From Saccharothrix obliqua (lineage in GTDB: Bacteria > Actinomycetota > Actinomycetes > Mycobacteriales > Pseudonocardiaceae): DNA of 64,000 nucleotides. The stretch lies in the NCBI RefSeq assembly GCF_019375475.1, contig NZ_JAHXGQ010000011.1:186001-250000 (forward strand). Direction: 5' to 3'. Positions within the stretch are counted from its first letter, which is position 1; each line of letters starts with the position of its first letter. Of the stretch, positions 33,765 to 43,457 are shown piece after piece. Both the position numbers and the translations under genes were made by a program. The notes beneath the pieces were generated by a model, which did no database searches, had not been told where the DNA came from, and saw only the letters and a list, made by a program, of their open reading frames with translations.

Positions 33765-36533
33765 ATGGTGGTGGAGTTCGGGTTGCTCGGCGGCGTGCGG
33801 GCGCACCGGGACGGCACACCGGTGGACCTGGGGCACCGCCGGCAGCGCGGGGTGCTGGGTGTGCTGCTGGCGGAAGCCGACCGGCTCGTTCCCGTTGAGC
33901 GGCTGCTGGACCGGGTGTGGGGTGAACCCGCGCCGCGGCGCGGGCGCGACACCCTCTACAGCTACCTGGCCCGTCTGCGTGGCGTGCTGGCCGGGCTGGA
34001 CGGGGTTCGGTTGGAGCGGCACTCCGGCGGTTACCGTCTCGCGCTTGAGGAGCGGGCCGTGGACCTGCATCGGTTCCACTACCTGCTCACCGAGGTGAGG
34101 GCCACGCGGGATGACGGGCAGGCCATGGCGCTGTACGAGCAGGCGCTCGCCCTGTACCGGGGCGAGCCGCTGCCCGAGCTGGACAGCCCGTGGGCCGCCG
34201 AACTGCGGGCTGCCCTGGAACGTCACCGGCTGGCCGCCGAACTCGACCACGCCGACACCGCCCTGCGCCTGGGCCGCCACGCCGACCTGTTGCCCGTGCT
34301 GACCAGCCGCACCGACCGTCATCCGCTGGACGAACGACTCGCGGGTCAGCTCATGCTCGCCCTGTACCGCAACGGACGCCCAGCCGACGCCCTGTCCCAC
34401 TACCAGCAGCTCCGCGCCCGGCTCGCCGACGAACTCGGCACCGACCCGGGCCCGTCCCTCCAGCGGCTCCACCAGCAAATCCTCGCGGTCGACCCCGACC
34501 TGGCCGAACCGGCGGAGGCGGCCCGGACCCGGGAGGTGCCCCGTCAGTTGCCCGCCGTGCCGGGTCACTTCACCGGCCGTGCCGCCGAACTGGCCGAGCT
34601 GGACACGTCGTTCGACGCGGGTGCGACGGTGCTGGTGTCGGCGATCGGTGGTGTGGGCGGTATCGGCAAGACGTGGCTCGCGCTGGCCTGGGCGCACCGC
34701 AACCTGGAGCGGTTCCCCGACGGGCAGCTGTTCGTGGACCTGCACGGCTTCAGCCCGGCGGGGGATCCGGTGGAGCCGGCGGTGGCGTTGCGCGGGTTCC
34801 TCGACGCCCTCGCCGTCGACCCCGACCGCATCCCGGTCGACGTCGACGCGCGGGCCGCCCTGTACCGCAGCCTGGTCGCCGACAAGCAAGTGCTGGTCGT
34901 GCTGGACAACGCCGCCACTGCCGAACAGGTCGTGCCGCTGTTGCCCGGCAGCCCGTCGTGCACGGTGCTGGTCACCGGTCGACATCGGCTGGCCTCCCTG
35001 ATCGACCGGCACGGCGCCCGTCACCTGTCCCTGGATGTCCTGTCCCACAACGAGGCCCGCACCCTGCTCACCGCCCGCCTGGGCGCCGACCGCGTCGCCG
35101 CCGAGCCCGACGCCGTGGAGGAGCTGATCGAACTGTGCGGGGGCCACCCGCTCGCACTGTCGATCACCGCCCGCACCGCCGCCACCCATCCCGCGGTCCC
35201 GCTGGCCGAGGTCGCCACCGAACTGCGCGAGCTGGGGCTGGAAATGCTGGACCACGACACCGACCCGGCCGCCAGCCTGCCCACCGTGTTGTCCTGGTCC
35301 CTGCGGTACCTCACCGATCAGCAGCGGACCTTGTTCGCACTGCTCGCGATCGCACCCGGTCCCGACACCGGCCTGCCCGCCGCCGCGTCCCTCGCCGGCG
35401 TTTCCCAACGGGAGGCGCGGTCCGCGCTCCGGACCCTGACCGACGCATCCCTCATCGACCACACCCTGAGCGGCCGATACGCGATGCACGACCTGGTCCG
35501 CGCCTACGCCGCCACCCTCGCCCACGACCTGTCCGAGCACGTGCGGGCGGCGTTGGCGCGGGTGACCGACTTCTACCTCCACACCGCACATGCCGCCGCC
35601 CAATTGCTGTACCCCCAACGGGAATCGATCCGGCCCGACCCACCCGTGCCCGGCACCCACCCCCAGCCGCTGCCGGACCGCCCCGCCGCCCTGGCGTGGT
35701 TGGAAAGCCACCACCCCCACCTGCTGGCGGCCCAACACACCGCCGGCAGCCACCAGGCCGTGTGGCAGCTCGCGTGGACGCTGCACACCCTCCACCGACG
35801 CCGCGGGTACCGCCGCGAAGCGCTGGCCGTCTGGCAGGCCGCCACCGCCGCCGCCGACCAGCTACCCGACCCCGTGGTCCGCATCCTCGCCCACCGGTAC
35901 CTCGGTTTGGCCTACGCCAGGCTCGAACAGCACGAACAAGCCGACGACCACCTGCACCACGCCCTTGCGCTGGCCGACCACCACCACGACATCGCCCGCC
36001 AAGCCCACGTCAGCAACGGCCTCTCGGTGGCGTGGGCGTTGCGGGGGGACGACCGGAAGGCGCTACAGCACGCCCAGCACACCCTCGACCTCTTCCGCAG
36101 CCTCGACCAGCCGGTGGGTGAAGCCGCCGCGCTCACCATGACCGGATGGCTCGCCGCCCGCCTGGGCGACCACGACACCGCCCGCGACCACTGCCGCCGA
36201 GCCCTCGAACTCCACCGCCACCACCACAACGTCGAGGGCGAGGCGAGCACCCTGGACAGCCTCGGCTGGATCGCCCACCACACCGGGAACCACCACCAGG
36301 CCATCGACCACTACCACCAGGCGCTCGCCCTTTTTCGCGCCATCGACCACAACTCCGAGGTCGCGAACACCCTCGACCACCTCGGCCACCCCCACGCCGT
36401 TCTCGGACAACCCGACCACGCCCGGGAGGTGTGGCGGGAAGCGCTCCGGCTGTACCGGGAACAAGGCCGCGACGACGACGCCGACCGCGTGCGACGGCAA
36501 CTCGACGACATCGACCCGGTCAAAACCCCTTGA
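33765..36533 (+). CDS. AfsR-type regulator (SARP + NB-ARC + TPR), copy 1
   Basis: 922 residues. Residues 1-95 are the winged-helix DNA-binding domain (VVEFGLLGGVRAHRDGTPVD), 100-245 the BTAD domain, 275-540 the NB-ARC STAND ATPase with Walker A GGVGGIGKTWLALAWAH, Walker B QVLVVLDNAATAEQV and GGHPLALSI, then a winged-helix part (SLRYLTDQQRTLFALLAIAP) and a C-terminal array of about six His-rich TPRs. AfsR-type proteins bind ATP and activate secondary-metabolite regulators, with TPRs sensing an unknown partner. ATG 33765 is preceded by GGGGG. A close paralogue faces it at 38,067-40,895. Confidence 0.93.
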   Translation: MVVEFGLLGGVRAHRDGTPVDLGHRRQRGVLGVLLAEADRLVPVERLLDRVWGEPAPRRGRDTLYSYLARLRGVLAGLDGVRLERHSGGYRLALEERAVDLHRFHYLLTEVRATRDDGQAMALYEQALALYRGEPLPELDSPWAAELRAALERHRLAAELDHADTALRLGRHADLLPVLTSRTDRHPLDERLAGQLMLALYRNGRPADALSHYQQLRARLADELGTDPGPSLQRLHQQILAVDPDLAEPAEAARTREVPRQLPAVPGHFTGRAAELAELDTSFDAGATVLVSAIGGVGGIGKTWLALAWAHRNLERFPDGQLFVDLHGFSPAGDPVEPAVALRGFLDALAVDPDRIPVDVDARAALYRSLVADKQVLVVLDNAATAEQVVPLLPGSPSCTVLVTGRHRLASLIDRHGARHLSLDVLSHNEARTLLTARLGADRVAAEPDAVEELIELCGGHPLALSITARTAATHPAVPLAEVATELRELGLEMLDHDTDPAASLPTVLSWSLRYLTDQQRTLFALLAIAPGPDTGLPAAASLAGVSQREARSALRTLTDASLIDHTLSGRYAMHDLVRAYAATLAHDLSEHVRAALARVTDFYLHTAHAAAQLLYPQRESIRPDPPVPGTHPQPLPDRPAALAWLESHHPHLLAAQHTAGSHQAVWQLAWTLHTLHRRRGYRREALAVWQAATAAADQLPDPVVRILAHRYLGLAYARLEQHEQADDHLHHALALADHHHDIARQAHVSNGLSVAWALRGDDRKALQHAQHTLDLFRSLDQPVGEAAALTMTGWLAARLGDHDTARDHCRRALELHRHHHNVEGEASTLDSLGWIAHHTGNHHQAIDHYHQALALFRAIDHNSEVANTLDHLGHPHAVLGQPDHAREVWREALRLYREQGRDDDADRVRRQLDDIDPVKTP

Positions 36534-36627
36534 CCCCAAGGCTCGTCGCGATACGAGAATGCGTGCGACGAGTTCGATGCAGCGGCACGGGTCGCCGGAG
36601 CGTTGTGGCCGAGGAAGGGGGACGTTC

Positions 36628-37683
36628 GTGACCGCAGGTGTCGAGGTCGGGCGGTTCGACCCCGCGCACGCCACCGAGGAGGACCTTCGCGGCTATCACG
36701 AGGTGATGGTGGCCAGGCAGGAGGCGGACCGACCGGACGAGCCTCGCCTGTCGTATGAGAACGTGGTGGGCCGCCTGAAGAACCCGTTCGTCGGGTTCGG
36801 CCCGGTGGCCCACTGGGTGGCCCGCTCGCGGGGCGAGGTGGTGGGGCTGGCGATCGTCTACTTCCTGGAGGAGGAGAGCGGCCACATCGGGCTGACCGAG
36901 GTCGTCGTCCACCCGCGGGTCCGTCGTCGGGGTGTCGGCACCGCGATCCTGAAAGCGGTCGTCCCGGAGCTGCGTGCTCGTGGCCGGAGCCTGGTCGAGA
37001 CGTGGGAGATCACCAAGGGCGGCGAGGGGGAGCGGTGGGCGGAGTCGCTGGGGTTCCGCACGGTGCACACGGTGGTGTTGCAGGCGTTGATGATTCCTGA
37101 GGTCGACCGAAACCGTTGGCGGGTCGACGTTCCCGCCGGATACCGGTTGCGGCGCTGGGTGGGCGCCGCGCCCGAGGACCTCGTCGCGTCGTTCGCGGCT
37201 GCCCGCAACGCCATGCACGACGCCCCGTTGGGGGAGTTGGGCTACCAGGAGCCCACGTGGAGCGTGGCGAGGGTGCGGGCTCGCGAGGAGGAGTTGCGGC
37301 GCAACGACATCGAGCTGCGGGCGGTCGTGGCCGTGCACGAGGGCACCGGTGAGGTGGTCGGGCTGACCGAGCTGGAGGTGCACCCGCATCGCCCGTCCCG
37401 GGGGTACCAGCGCGACACGGCGGTGGTGCCGGCGCACCGGGGGCGTGGGCTCGGGAGGTGCGTCAAGGGGCACCTGACCACATGGCTGCTGGCCGACCGC
37501 CCCGGCCTGGACCGGATCTACACGACGACCGGCGCCGGCAACGAGCACATGATCCGGGTGAACCACCAGTTGGGGTACACCACGGTCCGCACCATGGTCG
37601 CGGTCAATCGCGACCTCGCGGAGCTGGAGGCCGACCTCGGGTCATTGTCCGGTGACGCGGTCGGTCGCGCTCCGAAAGGCTGA
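36628..37683 (+). CDS. Tandem-GNAT acetyltransferase
   Basis: 351 residues containing two GNAT domains. The first (about 20-170) has VVHPRVRRRGVGTAILKAVV, a full acetyl-CoA site. The second (about 180-330) has VVPAHRGRGLGRCVKGHLTT and the C-terminal signature GAGNEHMIRVNHQLGYTTVR. Two-domain GNAT proteins of this kind include mycothiol synthase MshD, but the sequence is closer to the generic actinobacterial group of unknown substrate. GTG 36628 lies behind GAGGAAGGGGG. It sits between two mirrored AfsR genes. Confidence 0.88.
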   Translation: MTAGVEVGRFDPAHATEEDLRGYHEVMVARQEADRPDEPRLSYENVVGRLKNPFVGFGPVAHWVARSRGEVVGLAIVYFLEEESGHIGLTEVVVHPRVRRRGVGTAILKAVVPELRARGRSLVETWEITKGGEGERWAESLGFRTVHTVVLQALMIPEVDRNRWRVDVPAGYRLRRWVGAAPEDLVASFAAARNAMHDAPLGELGYQEPTWSVARVRAREEELRRNDIELRAVVAVHEGTGEVVGLTELEVHPHRPSRGYQRDTAVVPAHRGRGLGRCVKGHLTTWLLADRPGLDRIYTTTGAGNEHMIRVNHQLGYTTVRTMVAVNRDLAELEADLGSLSGDAVGRAPKG

Positions 37684-37689
37684 AGGCGT

Positions 37690-38049
37690 ATGTCGGCTGA
37701 AGATGATGACGCTGTTCGCGAGCTTTTGGACGAGGGGCTGACGGACTGGGTGCCGGTTGATCGCGTGATCGGGTACGCGCGCGACATCGCGGAATCAACT
37801 CCGTCCGACTACGTCGAAGTCGCGAGCAGGCTCATCGTGCGGCTGATACGGGATGGCCTGATGATGCCGGGTGACATCGGGTCGGGCGTTTTTGAGGCGT
37901 GGGGCGGAACGGGGGAAAGTCTGATCAGGCGGGTGATCGAGGACTGTCGAGCGAAGTCCTGGCAGCCGCAGGGGAGTGGTTGCTGGTTCCTCAACACCGA
38001 GGAGGGGGATCGCCTGGCGTCGCTGGGTGGCGCCTCGGGAAGCGCGTGA
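37690..38049 (+). CDS. Hypothetical cytosolic protein
   Basis: 119 residues, acidic N terminus (SAEDDDAVRELLDEGLTDWV) then a helical core (YVEVASRLIVRLIRDGLMMP, SLIRRVIEDCRAKSW) and a short C-terminal part with GSGCWFLNTEEGDRLASL. The arrangement resembles small actinobacterial proteins found near polymorphic-toxin loci, but I cannot name a family. It is 6 nt after the GNAT gene with GAAGG before its ATG, so the two are probably cotranscribed. Confidence 0.65.
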   Translation: MSAEDDDAVRELLDEGLTDWVPVDRVIGYARDIAESTPSDYVEVASRLIVRLIRDGLMMPGDIGSGVFEAWGGTGESLIRRVIEDCRAKSWQPQGSGCWFLNTEEGDRLASLGGASGSA

Positions 38050-38066
38050 GGGGCATGCGTCGCGGG

Positions 38067-40895
38067 TCAAGGGGCTTCGATCGGGTCCAGGGCGTCGAGT
38101 TGCCGTTGGACGCGTGCGGCGTCGTCGTCGTGGCCCTGGTCCCGGTACAGCCGGAGCGCTCTGTGCCAGGCGGCGAGGGCTTCCGCCTGTTGGCCGAGGC
38201 TCACGTGGGAGTGGCCGAGGTTGTCGAGGGTTTCGGCGATCGCCTCGGTGTGGCCCAGCGAATCGAGCAGGCCGAGTGCTTCGTGGTAGCGGGTGACGGC
38301 CTGTTGGTGATCACCTGAGTGGTGGGCGATCCAGCCCAGGCTGTGCAGGACGTGTGCCTCGCCGGCGGGGTCCTGGTGGCGGTAGAGGGCCATGGCGGCT
38401 TGGCAGTGTTCACGCGCTGTGTCGTAGTCGCCCAGGCGGGCCGCGTACCAGCCCATCGCGCTCAGCGCGTTGGCCTCCGCCGCGTGCTTTCCCAGGCTGC
38501 GGTAGAGAACCAGGGCGCGGCCGGCGTGGTCCAAGGCGTCACGGTGCATCCCCCGTTGCTCCCAGGCCCACGCGAGGGTGTAGTGCGCATGAGCCTGCTG
38601 GACGGGATCGTGTTGGTGTTGAGCCAAGTCCAGGGCATGCTGCAAGTGCTCGGTGGCCTTGTCGGGCGATCCCAACGCGGCATGGGCTAGGCCGAGGCGT
38701 CGGTGGGCGTGGATGCGCGTGGCGGGATCGGGCAAATGAACAGCGGCGTCCAGTGCGGCCTGCCACGCGGCCATGTTGTCGTGGTGTCGCCCGCGTCGGT
38801 CGTGGAAGGTGGTCAACGTCCACGCCAACTGCCAGACGACGTTGTGCCTGCCGTGCGTGGCAGCGCAGTGCTGGGCGGCCATGAGGTGGCGGTGCTCGGC
38901 GTCCATCCACGCCAGCGCGGCCGGGTCGTCGGACAGCGAGAGCACGCTTGTGCCGGGGAGCGAGGGATCCAGGTGGATCGGCGGGCGGCGGGAATCCAAG
39001 AGGCGATCGGCGCTGTAGGCGCTGTGGAGGTAGAAGTCGACCACCCGCTCCAACGCGGCAACCCGCACCGCTTCGGGCAATGAGTGGGCGATGGTGGTCG
39101 CATAACCCCTTACCAGGTCGTGCATCGCGTATCGGTCGCCACGATCGTGGTTGACCAGCGAGGCGTCGACCAGTTTGCGGAGCGTGCCGCGGGTTTCGCG
39201 GTCCGGCAGGCCGAAGAGGCCGGCGGCAGCGGGCAGGCTGATGTCGGGTCCGGGTGCGATGCCCAGCAACGCGAACGCGGTGCGTTGCCGGTCGGTGAAG
39301 TGGCGCAGGGACCAGGACAGCACCGCGGGCAGGCTGACGGCGGGGTCGGTGTCCCCGAGCGCGTCCACGCCGTAGTCGCGCAGTTCGACGACGAGGTGGG
39401 CGAGGGGCAGGTCCGAGTCGGTGTGGGCACGCGCGGCGAGGATGCCGAGTGCGAGCGGGACGCCTCCGCAGTGGGCGAGCAGGGCGGTGACGGCCTCGGG
39501 TTCGGCGTCGAGGCGTTCGGTTCCGAGGTGGTGCCGCAGCAGGGTGCGGGCTTCGGTGTCGGTGAGCACCTCCAGGTCGAGGTGGCGGGCGCCGTGCCGG
39601 GCGATCAGCCGGTGGAACCTGTGCCGGCTCGTGATCAGGACGGTGCCGGCGTGGCCGCCGGGCAGGAGGGGCTCGACCTGGTCGGGGGTGGCGGCGTTGT
39701 CCAGCACCACCAGCACCCGCTTGCCCGCGACCAGGCTGCGGTACAGCGCGGCACGGGCATCCACATCGGACGGTACGTGTTCGGGCGCGATGCCGAGTGC
39801 GGTGATGAACCCGAACAAGGCGACATCGGGGGTGACGGGTTGCCCGGTGGGGCTGAACCCGTGCAGGTCCACGAACAGCTGCCCGTCGGGGAACCGGTCC
39901 AGGTTGCGGTGCGCCCACGCCAGCGCGAGCCAGGTCTTGCCGATCCCACCCGACCCACCGATCGCCGAGATCAGGACCGTGACCGGTGAGTTCTCGGACT
40001 CCGCCGTGGCGACGGGCTCCGATCCGCCGTCGGGTGCGGTGGTGAGAATCCGGTCCAGTTCGGACAGTTCCGTGGTGCGGCCGGTGAACAGTCGTGGTGT
40101 GGCGGGTAGTTGGCGGGGCACGATCCGGGAACGCTTCGCGCCCACCGCGGGATCGGCCAGGCCGGGGTCGGCGGTGAGGATCTGTTGGTGGAGTTGTCGC
40201 AGGGGTGGGCCGGGGTCGGCGCCGAGTTCATCGGCGAGTCGGGTGCGGAGTCGGTGGTAGTGGTCCAGCGCGTCGGCTTGGCGTCCGTTGCGGTACAGGG
40301 CGAGCATGAGTTGGCCCGCGAGGCGTTCGTCCAGGGGATGACGGGTGGCGCGGTCGGTCAGGTCGGGCAGCAGGTCAGTGTGCCGACCCAGCCGCAGCGC
40401 GGTGTCGGTGTGGTCGAGTTCGGCGGCCAGCCGGTGGCGGCCCAGGGTGGCGCGCAGGTCCGCGGCCCACGGGCTGTCCAGTTCGGGTAGTGCTTCACCC
40501 CGCCACAGGGCCAACGCCTGTTCGAACAAGGCCACAGCCTGCTCGTCGTCTCGGACGGTTCTGGCGCGGGTGAGCAGGTCGTGGAACCGGTGCAGGTCCA
40601 CGGTTTGTTCGTCGAGGGTGAGGCGGTAGCCGCCGGAGTGGCGCTCCAGGCGGACCCCGTCGAGGCCGGCCACCACGTTGCGCAGGCGGGTCAGGTAGCT
40701 GTAGAGGGTGTCCCGGCCGCGGCGCGGCGGGTGTTCGCCCCACACGCGGTCCACCAGGCGCTCGACCGGCACGGGGGCGTTGGCCTCGGTCAGCAGCACG
40801 CCCAGGACGCCGCGCTGCCGGGGATGCCCGAGGTCGACCGGCGTGCCGTCCCGCTGCGCCCGCACACCACCGAGCACCCCGAACTCCACCACCAT
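38067..40895 (-). CDS. AfsR-type regulator (SARP + NB-ARC + TPR), copy 2
   Basis: 942 residues, the same architecture as copy 1: winged helix (VVEFGVLGGVRAQRDGTPVD), BTAD, a longer linker (about 275-310), NB-ARC with Walker A GGSGGIGKTWLALAWAH, Walker B RVLVVLDNAATPDQVEP, and C-terminal TPRs (ALDHAGRALVLYRSLGKHAA, VLHSLGWIAHHSGDHQQAVT). Most of its length aligns with copy 1 at very high similarity, indicating a duplication. ATG 40895 has GGGAG 5 nt upstream; a frame extension to 40958 is unrelated. It is convergent towards copy 1 and divergent from the kinase operon at 41,237, which it might control. Confidence 0.93.
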   Translation of the reverse strand: MVVEFGVLGGVRAQRDGTPVDLGHPRQRGVLGVLLTEANAPVPVERLVDRVWGEHPPRRGRDTLYSYLTRLRNVVAGLDGVRLERHSGGYRLTLDEQTVDLHRFHDLLTRARTVRDDEQAVALFEQALALWRGEALPELDSPWAADLRATLGRHRLAAELDHTDTALRLGRHTDLLPDLTDRATRHPLDERLAGQLMLALYRNGRQADALDHYHRLRTRLADELGADPGPPLRQLHQQILTADPGLADPAVGAKRSRIVPRQLPATPRLFTGRTTELSELDRILTTAPDGGSEPVATAESENSPVTVLISAIGGSGGIGKTWLALAWAHRNLDRFPDGQLFVDLHGFSPTGQPVTPDVALFGFITALGIAPEHVPSDVDARAALYRSLVAGKRVLVVLDNAATPDQVEPLLPGGHAGTVLITSRHRFHRLIARHGARHLDLEVLTDTEARTLLRHHLGTERLDAEPEAVTALLAHCGGVPLALGILAARAHTDSDLPLAHLVVELRDYGVDALGDTDPAVSLPAVLSWSLRHFTDRQRTAFALLGIAPGPDISLPAAAGLFGLPDRETRGTLRKLVDASLVNHDRGDRYAMHDLVRGYATTIAHSLPEAVRVAALERVVDFYLHSAYSADRLLDSRRPPIHLDPSLPGTSVLSLSDDPAALAWMDAEHRHLMAAQHCAATHGRHNVVWQLAWTLTTFHDRRGRHHDNMAAWQAALDAAVHLPDPATRIHAHRRLGLAHAALGSPDKATEHLQHALDLAQHQHDPVQQAHAHYTLAWAWEQRGMHRDALDHAGRALVLYRSLGKHAAEANALSAMGWYAARLGDYDTAREHCQAAMALYRHQDPAGEAHVLHSLGWIAHHSGDHQQAVTRYHEALGLLDSLGHTEAIAETLDNLGHSHVSLGQQAEALAAWHRALRLYRDQGHDDDAARVQRQLDALDPIEAP

Positions 40896-41236
40896 CACGA
40901 CTCCCGGATCGCCCGCTCCCGTGCGGTTCCGGGATACCAGGACGGGCTCGGGGCGCACGGTTGATCGCCGGGGTTTCCCTCGATCGGCCCTGCATCGTGC
41001 ACGTCACACCGGTTCCACGGGCTTTTCGGGCACCGAGCACGGGCGATGCCACCGGTCCTGGAATGACGCGCTTCGGCAGCTCGCGAAAGACCCCTGGCGT
41101 GTGCCCCCAACCCGTAGTTGTGCGGACGATCAGCCGTCCACTGTGGACTTCGGTGGTGCCGGTCGTTGCTCTGTCCGGGTGGTCCGGCCGCGATGTGGTC
41201 CGGACGGGCGGGGATTCGGGGAAACTGTTCGGCGGG
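40896..41236. other. Divergent promoter region between AfsR copy 2 and the kinase operon
   Basis: 341 nt without a supported gene. A plus-strand frame continues upstream of the kinase start but has non-conserved, proline-rich sequence. It should contain two divergent promoters; I could not place them with confidence. Confidence 0.45.
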
Positions 41237-42361
41237 ATGGACTTCCAGGTCGGTGCCACCGAGGGCGAAGTACGTCGGCTGGGTCGCCGGATCGTCGTGG
41301 TCATGCGCGCCGCGGTGCTGCTCTGCGCGTCCGGGGCGGCGTTGGCCCAGGCGTTGCCCGAACAGCGTGCGGCAACCGCCGCCGCGGTCGTCGGGCTGGT
41401 CGCGTGGAACGCGGTGCACCTGCGCTTCGACCTCGGCCGGCTGCTGCTGCCCGTGGACACACTGGTGGTCATGGGTCTCTGCCTCACGCAGAGCTGGACC
41501 GTGCCGCCGGATGCACTGGGCGCCAGCACGAACTGGGTCCTGGCCGTCGTCTCCGCCACCGCCGTCGCGCACCAGTGGCTCACCGGTCCCGCCACCGCAG
41601 CGCTGTCGACCACGGTGATCATCGCCGCGCACCTGGCCGGGTCCCTCCTCACCGTCGGGGGCGACGCGACCGGTGCCGTCCGGTTGGGGCTCTGGGCGTT
41701 CAGCGAGGCGGCCCTGTCCGGGGTGCTGTTCCGACTGGTCCGGGCGGCGGCCCGGCGGGCGGACCGGGCGGTCGAGAGCGGTGAGCGGGCGCGGCGTGAC
41801 GCCGCCGTGGCCGCGGCCCGGCGTGAGGACGAGCGCGAGCATTTGGCGTTGCTGCACGACACGGCGGCGTCCACGCTGCTCGCCGTCGGGGCCCGCATGG
41901 TCGGCGACCAGGCCCCGTGGCTCGCCGAGCAGGCCGCCCGCGACCTGGCGGCGCTCGCCGCGCAGCCGGGCCTGCCCGTCGGCCGGACCGACCTGGTGCG
42001 GTTGCTGGACGAGGTGGCGCGGCAGGCGCCGGTCGCCGTGGCGCTGCGCTCGCCGCCGACCCTGCCGGTACGCGCCGAGCACGCCGCGGCGGTGGGCGCG
42101 GCGGTCCGCGAGGCGTTGACCAACGTCGCCCGGCACGCCGAGGTGGACACGGCCGAACTCGTCGTCGACCACGTCGGCCGGGCGGTGGTCGTCGAGGTTT
42201 CCGACGGGGGGCGGGGGTTCGCGCCCGACCGGGTGCCGCCGCACCGGCGCGGGCTGTCGCGGTCGGTCCGGGAGCGGATGGCCGCGGTCGGCGGGCGGGC
42301 GGACGTGACGAGTCGTCCCGGCGCGGGCACGCGGGTCCGGCTGGAGCTGGCGGATGGCTGA
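41237..42361 (+). CDS. Membrane sensor histidine kinase (NarL-type partner)
   Basis: About 374 residues. Four to five N-terminal membrane segments (VVVMRAAVLLCASGAALAQA, TAAAVVGLVAWNAVHL, LLLPVDTLVVMGLCL, WVLAVVSATAVAHQWL, STTVIIAAHLAGSLL) lead into a dimerisation helix with the phospho-acceptor in EHLALLHDTAASTLLAVGAR, then a HATPase domain with N box REALTNVARHAEVDTAELVV and G box VVVEVSDGGRGFAPD. ATG 41237 has a poor ribosome site, so the true start may be a little upstream. Its end overlaps the next gene by 8 nt. Confidence 0.85.
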   Translation: MDFQVGATEGEVRRLGRRIVVVMRAAVLLCASGAALAQALPEQRAATAAAVVGLVAWNAVHLRFDLGRLLLPVDTLVVMGLCLTQSWTVPPDALGASTNWVLAVVSATAVAHQWLTGPATAALSTTVIIAAHLAGSLLTVGGDATGAVRLGLWAFSEAALSGVLFRLVRAAARRADRAVESGERARRDAAVAAARREDEREHLALLHDTAASTLLAVGARMVGDQAPWLAEQAARDLAALAAQPGLPVGRTDLVRLLDEVARQAPVAVALRSPPTLPVRAEHAAAVGAAVREALTNVARHAEVDTAELVVDHVGRAVVVEVSDGGRGFAPDRVPPHRRGLSRSVRERMAAVGGRADVTSRPGAGTRVRLELADG

Positions 42362-43457
42362 GCCGAACGGCGAGCTGGTGGCGGACAAGCTGCTCACCGG
42401 ACTGCACCTGGCCGTGCTCGCCATCACGGCCGCTGTGCTGCCCGTGTTCGCCCTGCCGCTGCTGGCGGCCTACCCCGGCGTCTACCGCAGCGTGGCGCAG
42501 GAGGTGGTGGCCTTCGCCCTGCTGACCGGCACGGGGGTCGTGGCCGGGGTGCGGGTCGTGCGGCGGCGACCGCTGGGCAAGGCCCGTTGGGTTCTCGTGG
42601 TCGCGGTGTTCACGGCCTCGGTGCTGGCCACCACCGGGATACCGGCCACCGAACTCATGTCCGAGCAGGAGTGGTCCTACGGCGTGATCGGCTGGTTCGT
42701 GCTGTTGCTGATGGTGGACTACGGCACGACGGCACCCGCCGTGCTCCTCGGCGTGCACACGGTCATGTCGTTCGCTCAACTGGTCCTGGTCGGGCAGGGC
42801 CACGAGGTGGCCGACCTGGTGGTGGTCACCGCGGTCGTGCTCGGCCTGCAACTGCCGGTCCTGGCCGCCGCCGCGGCGTTGCGCACGCTTGCCGCCACCG
42901 TCGTGGCCGAGACCGACCGGGCGGAGCGCGTGCGTACCGCGGACGCGGTGGCCGAGCAGCTCCACGCCGACCGCCGGGAGCGGTTCGCCGACCTCGCGGC
43001 CACCACCGTGCCGCTGCTGACCGACCTGACGACCGGCCGGGCCGACCTGTCCGACGAGCGGGTGCGTGCCGCCTACGCCGTGGCCGCGGCCCGGTTGCGC
43101 CGGCTGTTCGCCGAGCACGACGAGGTGGAGGACCCGTTGCTGCACGAGCTGGCGGCGTGCGTGGACCCGGCGGAGCGCAACGGGGTGGTCGTCCACCTCG
43201 AAACGTGCGGCGCCGGCCCGACACCGCCGCTGGAGGTGCGCCGCGCCCTGACCGAACCGGTGCTGGAGGTCGTGACGACCGCCGGGTCCCGGGCGCGGGT
43301 GACCGTGCTCGGGACGCCGGAGAGCGTCACGGTGAGCGTCGTCGCCGACGCCCGCGTCGCCGGGGAGGGCACCGACTCGGACCACGGGATCACCGTGACG
43401 CGCCTGGTGGACGGGGACACGGTCTGGTTGGAGGCCACGTGGCGAACCCGGACGTGA
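42354..43457 (+). CDS. Membrane pseudokinase partner of the upstream kinase
   Basis: 367 residues with five or six membrane segments (LHLAVLAITAAVLPVFALPL, VAFALLTGTGVVAGVRV, WVLVVAVFTASVLATTGI, VIGWFVLLLMVDYGT, LVVVTAVVLGLQLPVLAAAA) and a cytosolic part laid out like a kinase: a helix at the DHp position (DRRERFADLAATTVPLLTDL) without a phospho-accepting His, and a C-terminal fold (RRALTEPVLEVVTTAGSRAR, VTVSVVADARVAG) with the shape of a HATPase domain but no N or G box. It should therefore be inactive and act as a modulator or heterodimer partner (inference). Confidence 0.65.
   Translation: MAEPNGELVADKLLTGLHLAVLAITAAVLPVFALPLLAAYPGVYRSVAQEVVAFALLTGTGVVAGVRVVRRRPLGKARWVLVVAVFTASVLATTGIPATELMSEQEWSYGVIGWFVLLLMVDYGTTAPAVLLGVHTVMSFAQLVLVGQGHEVADLVVVTAVVLGLQLPVLAAAAALRTLAATVVAETDRAERVRTADAVAEQLHADRRERFADLAATTVPLLTDLTTGRADLSDERVRAAYAVAAARLRRLFAEHDEVEDPLLHELAACVDPAERNGVVVHLETCGAGPTPPLEVRRALTEPVLEVVTTAGSRARVTVLGTPESVTVSVVADARVAGEGTDSDHGITVTRLVDGDTVWLEATWRTRT

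Noticed and set aside
33585..35795. A 736-codon minus-strand frame within AfsR copy 1
   Set aside because: A shadow of the SARP/NB-ARC coding sequence; its translation is Gln/Gly/Val-rich and lacks any motif.
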